Origin: Roseburia sp. 1XD42-34
GTDB taxonomy: Bacteria; Bacillota; Bacilli; Bacillales; Amphibacillaceae
Length of the DNA stretch: 58,324 bases
NCBI RefSeq assembly: GCF_009917385.1
Contig: NZ_QWLJ01000031.1
Span: 1 to 58,324, forward strand
Reading direction: 5' to 3'
Positions 55,301 through 58,324 of the stretch are shown piece by piece (the stretch's first letter is position 1; each line of letters begins with the position of its first letter). Under the pieces are notes generated by a model that was given only the letters and a program-made list of their open reading frames with translations, ran no database searches and had not been told where the DNA came from. A program made the translations under genes and the position numbers.

Positions 55301-56899
55301 ATGAATTTCCAAAAATTAAAGTATTATGATCCAGTTAAGAAGAGCGAGCCTGAGATTATTGAGAATGATTTAATTGTTTATGGAGCTACACCAGCTGGTA
55401 TTACGTCAGCTATTCAGGCAAAAAAAATGGGGTTAACCGTAGCGATAGCTGAGTTTGGTAGACATATTGGCGGGATAACTGCTAGTGGATTAGGAGCTAC
55501 AGATATTGGGGCAAAAGAAGCTATTGGTGGGCTTTCAAGAGAGTTTTATAAAAGATTAGGTACGTACTATGGAGTGGAGGAACAGTGGACGTTTGAACCA
55601 AAGGCTGCCAAAGCTGTATTTGAACATTGGCTAAAAGAACATGACATTAAAGTTTATTTCCAACAGCATCTTGATAAAGTATATTCAGAAGATGGGGCAA
55701 TAAAAGAAATTACCATGGAAAATGGCAATGTGTTTAAAGGAAGTTATTACATTGATACCAGCTATGAAGGGGATCTAATGGCGAAAGCTGGGGTATCTTA
55801 TTTTGTAGGCAGAGAATCGAATGCGACATATAAAGAAAAATATAATGGAATTCATTTTGGTACACCATACCATATGTTTGAAAGATGGGTTGATCCTTAT
55901 GTGATAGAAGGGGACCCAGAAAGTGGAGTTTTACCTGGAATTACTGAAACATCTTATGAAACATTAGGCTATCAAGGACAAGGGGATAAACGAATCCAAG
56001 CATATAATTTTAGGGTTTGCTTGACGAAGGATGAGCACAATAAAGTACCATTCCCGAAGCCGTCTCATTATGATTCAGAGCGATATATTTTATTATTACG
56101 CTATATTTATGCAGGTGTTTGGGATGCGATGAACTTGCATATCATGCTGCCGAATGGAAAAACAGATTTAAATAATTTTGGCGCGTTTTCAAGCGATAAT
56201 ATTGGCATGAATTATGAGTGGCCAGAAGGTAGTTATGAAGTAAGAGAACGAATATTTCAAGATCATGTTACCTATAATCTTGGAATGCTGTACTTCCTAG
56301 CAAATGATAAGCGAGTTCCGAAGTATATAAGAGAGGAAGTTTCTGAATGGGGACTAGCTAAGGATGAATTTGAAGAAACAGGCCATTGGCCGCATCAACT
56401 ATACATCCGAGAAGGGAGAAGAATGATCTCGGATTATGTGATGACGGATAACAATAGTCTTGGCTATGTAACTGTAGACGATTCGATTGGTCTAGCATCT
56501 TACCAAATGGACTCGCATCATTGTAGAAGAGTTATTATTGATGGACGTTGCTATAATGAAGGAGATGTAGAAATTCCCATCTCTCCTTATCCGATTTCCT
56601 ACCGAGCTATTCGCCCTAGGCGTGAGGAATGTACCAATTTATTAGTACCTTTATGTCTTTCCAGTTCACATATTGCTTATGGTTCCATTAGAATGGAACC
56701 AGTTTTCATGATACTTGGACAATCTGCTGGTGTTGCTGCTGCCTTAGCGCATAAAAATAACTCTTCTGTCCAAGATGTGGATTATAAGGAATTAAAAGAA
56801 GTATTGTTAGAGGAAAACCAAGTGTTGGAATGGGATGATTCGATTGAGGATGATCCTGTTGAAAGAATGAAGTCAACATTCGGTATAGGAGCAGAGTAA
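55301..56899 (+). CDS. FAD-dependent oxidoreductase
   Basis: A 532-residue flavoprotein of the FAD_oxidored (PF12831) type. DLIVYGATPAGITSAIQAKKMGLTVAIAE is the FAD-binding Rossmann start; GRHIGGITASGLGATDIG and YYIDTSYEGDLMAKAGVSYFVGRES are family blocks. The C-terminal RRMISDYVMTDNN and the SAGVAAALAHKNN end complete the fold. GGGAGG supports ATG 55301. No signal peptide is present. The ruined TIM-barrel gene ahead of it suggests it once belonged to a second version of the 46-52 kb pathway. The substrate is unknown; many relatives act on sugars or organic acids. Confidence 0.85.
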   Translation: MNFQKLKYYDPVKKSEPEIIENDLIVYGATPAGITSAIQAKKMGLTVAIAEFGRHIGGITASGLGATDIGAKEAIGGLSREFYKRLGTYYGVEEQWTFEPKAAKAVFEHWLKEHDIKVYFQQHLDKVYSEDGAIKEITMENGNVFKGSYYIDTSYEGDLMAKAGVSYFVGRESNATYKEKYNGIHFGTPYHMFERWVDPYVIEGDPESGVLPGITETSYETLGYQGQGDKRIQAYNFRVCLTKDEHNKVPFPKPSHYDSERYILLLRYIYAGVWDAMNLHIMLPNGKTDLNNFGAFSSDNIGMNYEWPEGSYEVRERIFQDHVTYNLGMLYFLANDKRVPKYIREEVSEWGLAKDEFEETGHWPHQLYIREGRRMISDYVMTDNNSLGYVTVDDSIGLASYQMDSHHCRRVIIDGRCYNEGDVEIPISPYPISYRAIRPRREECTNLLVPLCLSSSHIAYGSIRMEPVFMILGQSAGVAAALAHKNNSSVQDVDYKELKEVLLEENQVLEWDDSIEDDPVERMKSTFGIGAE

Positions 56900-56979
56900 T
56901 TTGTTAGTTGTTAGTAAGAAACATTATGGGGTGAGAAAAACTCTACCAACAATATTTTAAAAATATAATACATTAACAC

Positions 56980-57040
56980 AACCTGTTATTCCAAGAAAAA
57001 TAATTATACTAATTTAATTGTTCTTGGATAACAGGTTTTT
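56980..57040 (+). terminator. Terminator of the FAD oxidoreductase gene
   Basis: AACCTGTTATTCCAAGAA pairs with TTCTTGGATAACAGGTT with one bulge, then T residues. Confidence 0.85.
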
Positions 57041-58022
57041 GCCTTAGACGAAAGAAATAAAATAAAATCATTTGTAAACCGTTAAAATACTTGTTACGGT
57101 ATCGCTGATTCTACCACTCGTATTTCCTATAGGTAGCAAAGTTTCAGCTGAAAATAAAAATAATGATTTAACCAATTTTCTAATGGTGTCTCTTAGACGA
57201 CAGACTAGTCAATTTATACTTTCCACTATAATAGCAAAATTAGCAGGATTAATGTTTTAAGACCTCCAGAGAAATGATTATTATAACACACCAGAACTGA
57301 TGACAAAAAGGACTGTGACGCAGTCGGTGTTTTGGAAGCCATTTTCGGCTATGGTCCCAAAAACTCTGCCTTAGTAAATGTTAATATGTCACGTTACTCA
57401 AATGAATTAACTGAATTCATTAGAGGATTGAGGATAGGGATTAATGAATTCTTTCATAATGTAGAATCAGGTGTTGAAGAGCCCGTCATTAAATTGATTG
57501 AAATCACTGGAAAAAGAGGGAATCATAATTGGAAAAGTCAAGATTCTAACACTTGTTCATGCTAAATACGACGAAAGATTATAATTATATCCGGGTCAAG
57601 CCCTATTCATCATGGAACTTTAATTGAAAACAAAAGGATTTTGGTGGATTTCCGCTTTCTCTTAAAGGTATGTGAAATTCCATCAGCAGTTGATTTTGTG
57701 TGTGCTCAACAATTTCTTTTAGGTTCAACCTTAAATTTAAAGAAACTTTAATCTTGTAGATGTTTTAATAACAACGACAATTCCTTACCCTGAACTAATG
57801 ATTCGTCTTACGGGTCTTTTTAATTTGTCTGGTTTTGCCCGCTGTTAGTGTACCATCGGATTTGTCAATTGTCAGTCTTTCTGTTGGCAACAAATTACTG
57901 ACCCACTTTTTAAAAATAGCATATGTACTTGAAAACAATTACCCGAATTTTATCAGACACTTCCTGAAATTGTACGGAAGGGGTGACTAGAAACGCATGG
58001 GTACATGTTTTGGGCAGAATGA
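57041..58022. other. Degenerate stretch before the second CRISPR array
   Basis: No intact gene. A plus-strand frame at about 57310-57565 (DAVGVLEAIFGYGPKNSALVN…) looks coding-like and continues one frame over (GKVKILTLVHAKYDERL), so it is probably a frameshifted relic that I cannot identify. The rest shows nothing. Confidence 0.35.
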
Positions 58023-58324
58023 ATTTCGATCCACGCACCTATACAAGGTGCGACACCGAATTATTACCGTAATGACGCCCAATTGGACGCGATTTCAATC
58101 CACGCACCTATACAAGGTGCGACTGGTCGCGATGTGTTTTTCGGGCTGGACTTGTCCAATTTCAATCCACGCACCTATACAAGGTGCGACCTGGAAGGTT
58201 GTCATATTCACTTTCTTCAAAGTCTGATTTCAATCCACGCACCTATACAAGGTGCGACTTTTTCTTCATTTCCAATAAATCTGCATCCAATATTTCAATC
58301 CACGCACCTATACAAGGTGCGACA
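58023..58324 (-). CRISPR. CRISPR array 2, type I-C-like, continues beyond the window
   Basis: 32-nt repeats lie at 58023-58054, 58092-58123, 58159-58190, 58227-58258 and 58292-58323, with spacers of 37, 35, 36 and 33 nt. The repeat equals that of array 1 but for C instead of T in the loop (CCTATACAAGG). The first repeat has one further change (TTTCGATCC), as expected for the trailer end of a leftward-read array. The leader and any cas genes would lie to the right, outside the window. Confidence 0.95.

Noticed and set aside
57997..58227. Open frame across the second CRISPR array
   Set aside because: It only translates repeats and spacers and has no ribosome site.

Overview
This window looks like chromosome of a low-GC Firmicute of the family Bacillaceae, probably of the Virgibacillus/Oceanobacillus type. 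The evidence is strong Shine-Dalgarno sequences, frequent TTG and GTG starts, CcpA (cre)-like boxes, many PTS permeases, a csbB-gtcA-yfhO wall-polymer glycosylation operon and type I-C-like CRISPR repeats. The genus is an inference from gene content. There is no rRNA or tRNA gene and almost no housekeeping gene, so this is accessory sequence, and several genes in it are decaying.

Layout. (1) 0.3-5.3 kb: fructose-type PTS locus. Its PRD regulator is cut by one in-frame stop, its EIIB is frameshifted by a 19-bp tandem duplication, EIIA and EIIC are intact, and a MalY/PatB-like C-S lyase follows. (2) 5.6-6.1 kb: small CRISPR array with its leader on the right, and no cas genes. (3) 6.2-11.1 kb: GntR/UTRA regulator divergent from a GH4 phospho-glycosidase, a ChbG-type deacetylase and a PTS EIICB, likely for an N-acetylated disaccharide. 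(4) 11.9-16.6 kb: ECF sigma factor, membrane protein and ABC exporter operon. (5) 17.3-23.1 kb: RpiR regulator, ruined GH1 phospho-glucosidase, M81 (MlrC-like) peptidase, M24-fold protein lacking metal ligands and PTS EIIBC. (6) 24.1-28.9 kb: chemoreceptor, NhaC-type antiporter and saccharopine-dehydrogenase-like protein. (7) 30-31.7 kb: DUF2207 protein. (8) 32.1-35.7 kb: four genes matching the logic of bacimethrin biosynthesis: CMP hydroxymethylase (thymidylate-synthase fold), nucleotide N-glycosidase, methyltransferase and a HAD-Nudix fusion that may give self-protection. This is the most exciting locus. (9) 36.5-39.5 kb: opine-dehydrogenase-like gene, then an IS30-type relic and repeats. 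(10) 39.5-43.5 kb: csbB-gtcA-yfhO. (11) 44.1-44.9 kb: lone panC with an internal amber codon. (12) 45.5-56.9 kb: XRE regulator divergent from an uncharacterised catabolic island (transporter, hydantoinase/oxoprolinase-like ATPase, HExxH protein, TIM-barrel protein, DUF4127), then a secreted orphan, a pseudogene copy of the TIM-barrel gene and an FAD oxidoreductase. (13) 58.0 kb to the end: a second CRISPR array running off the window.

The intergenic space is populated by two dispersed repeat families, called R1 and R2 here. R1 (eight copies, about 145-195 bp) keeps its hairpins while their sequences change, which is the signature of a folded RNA or a structure-dependent mobile element. R2 has inverted ends and a modular build, and carries R1 nested inside it in two places.
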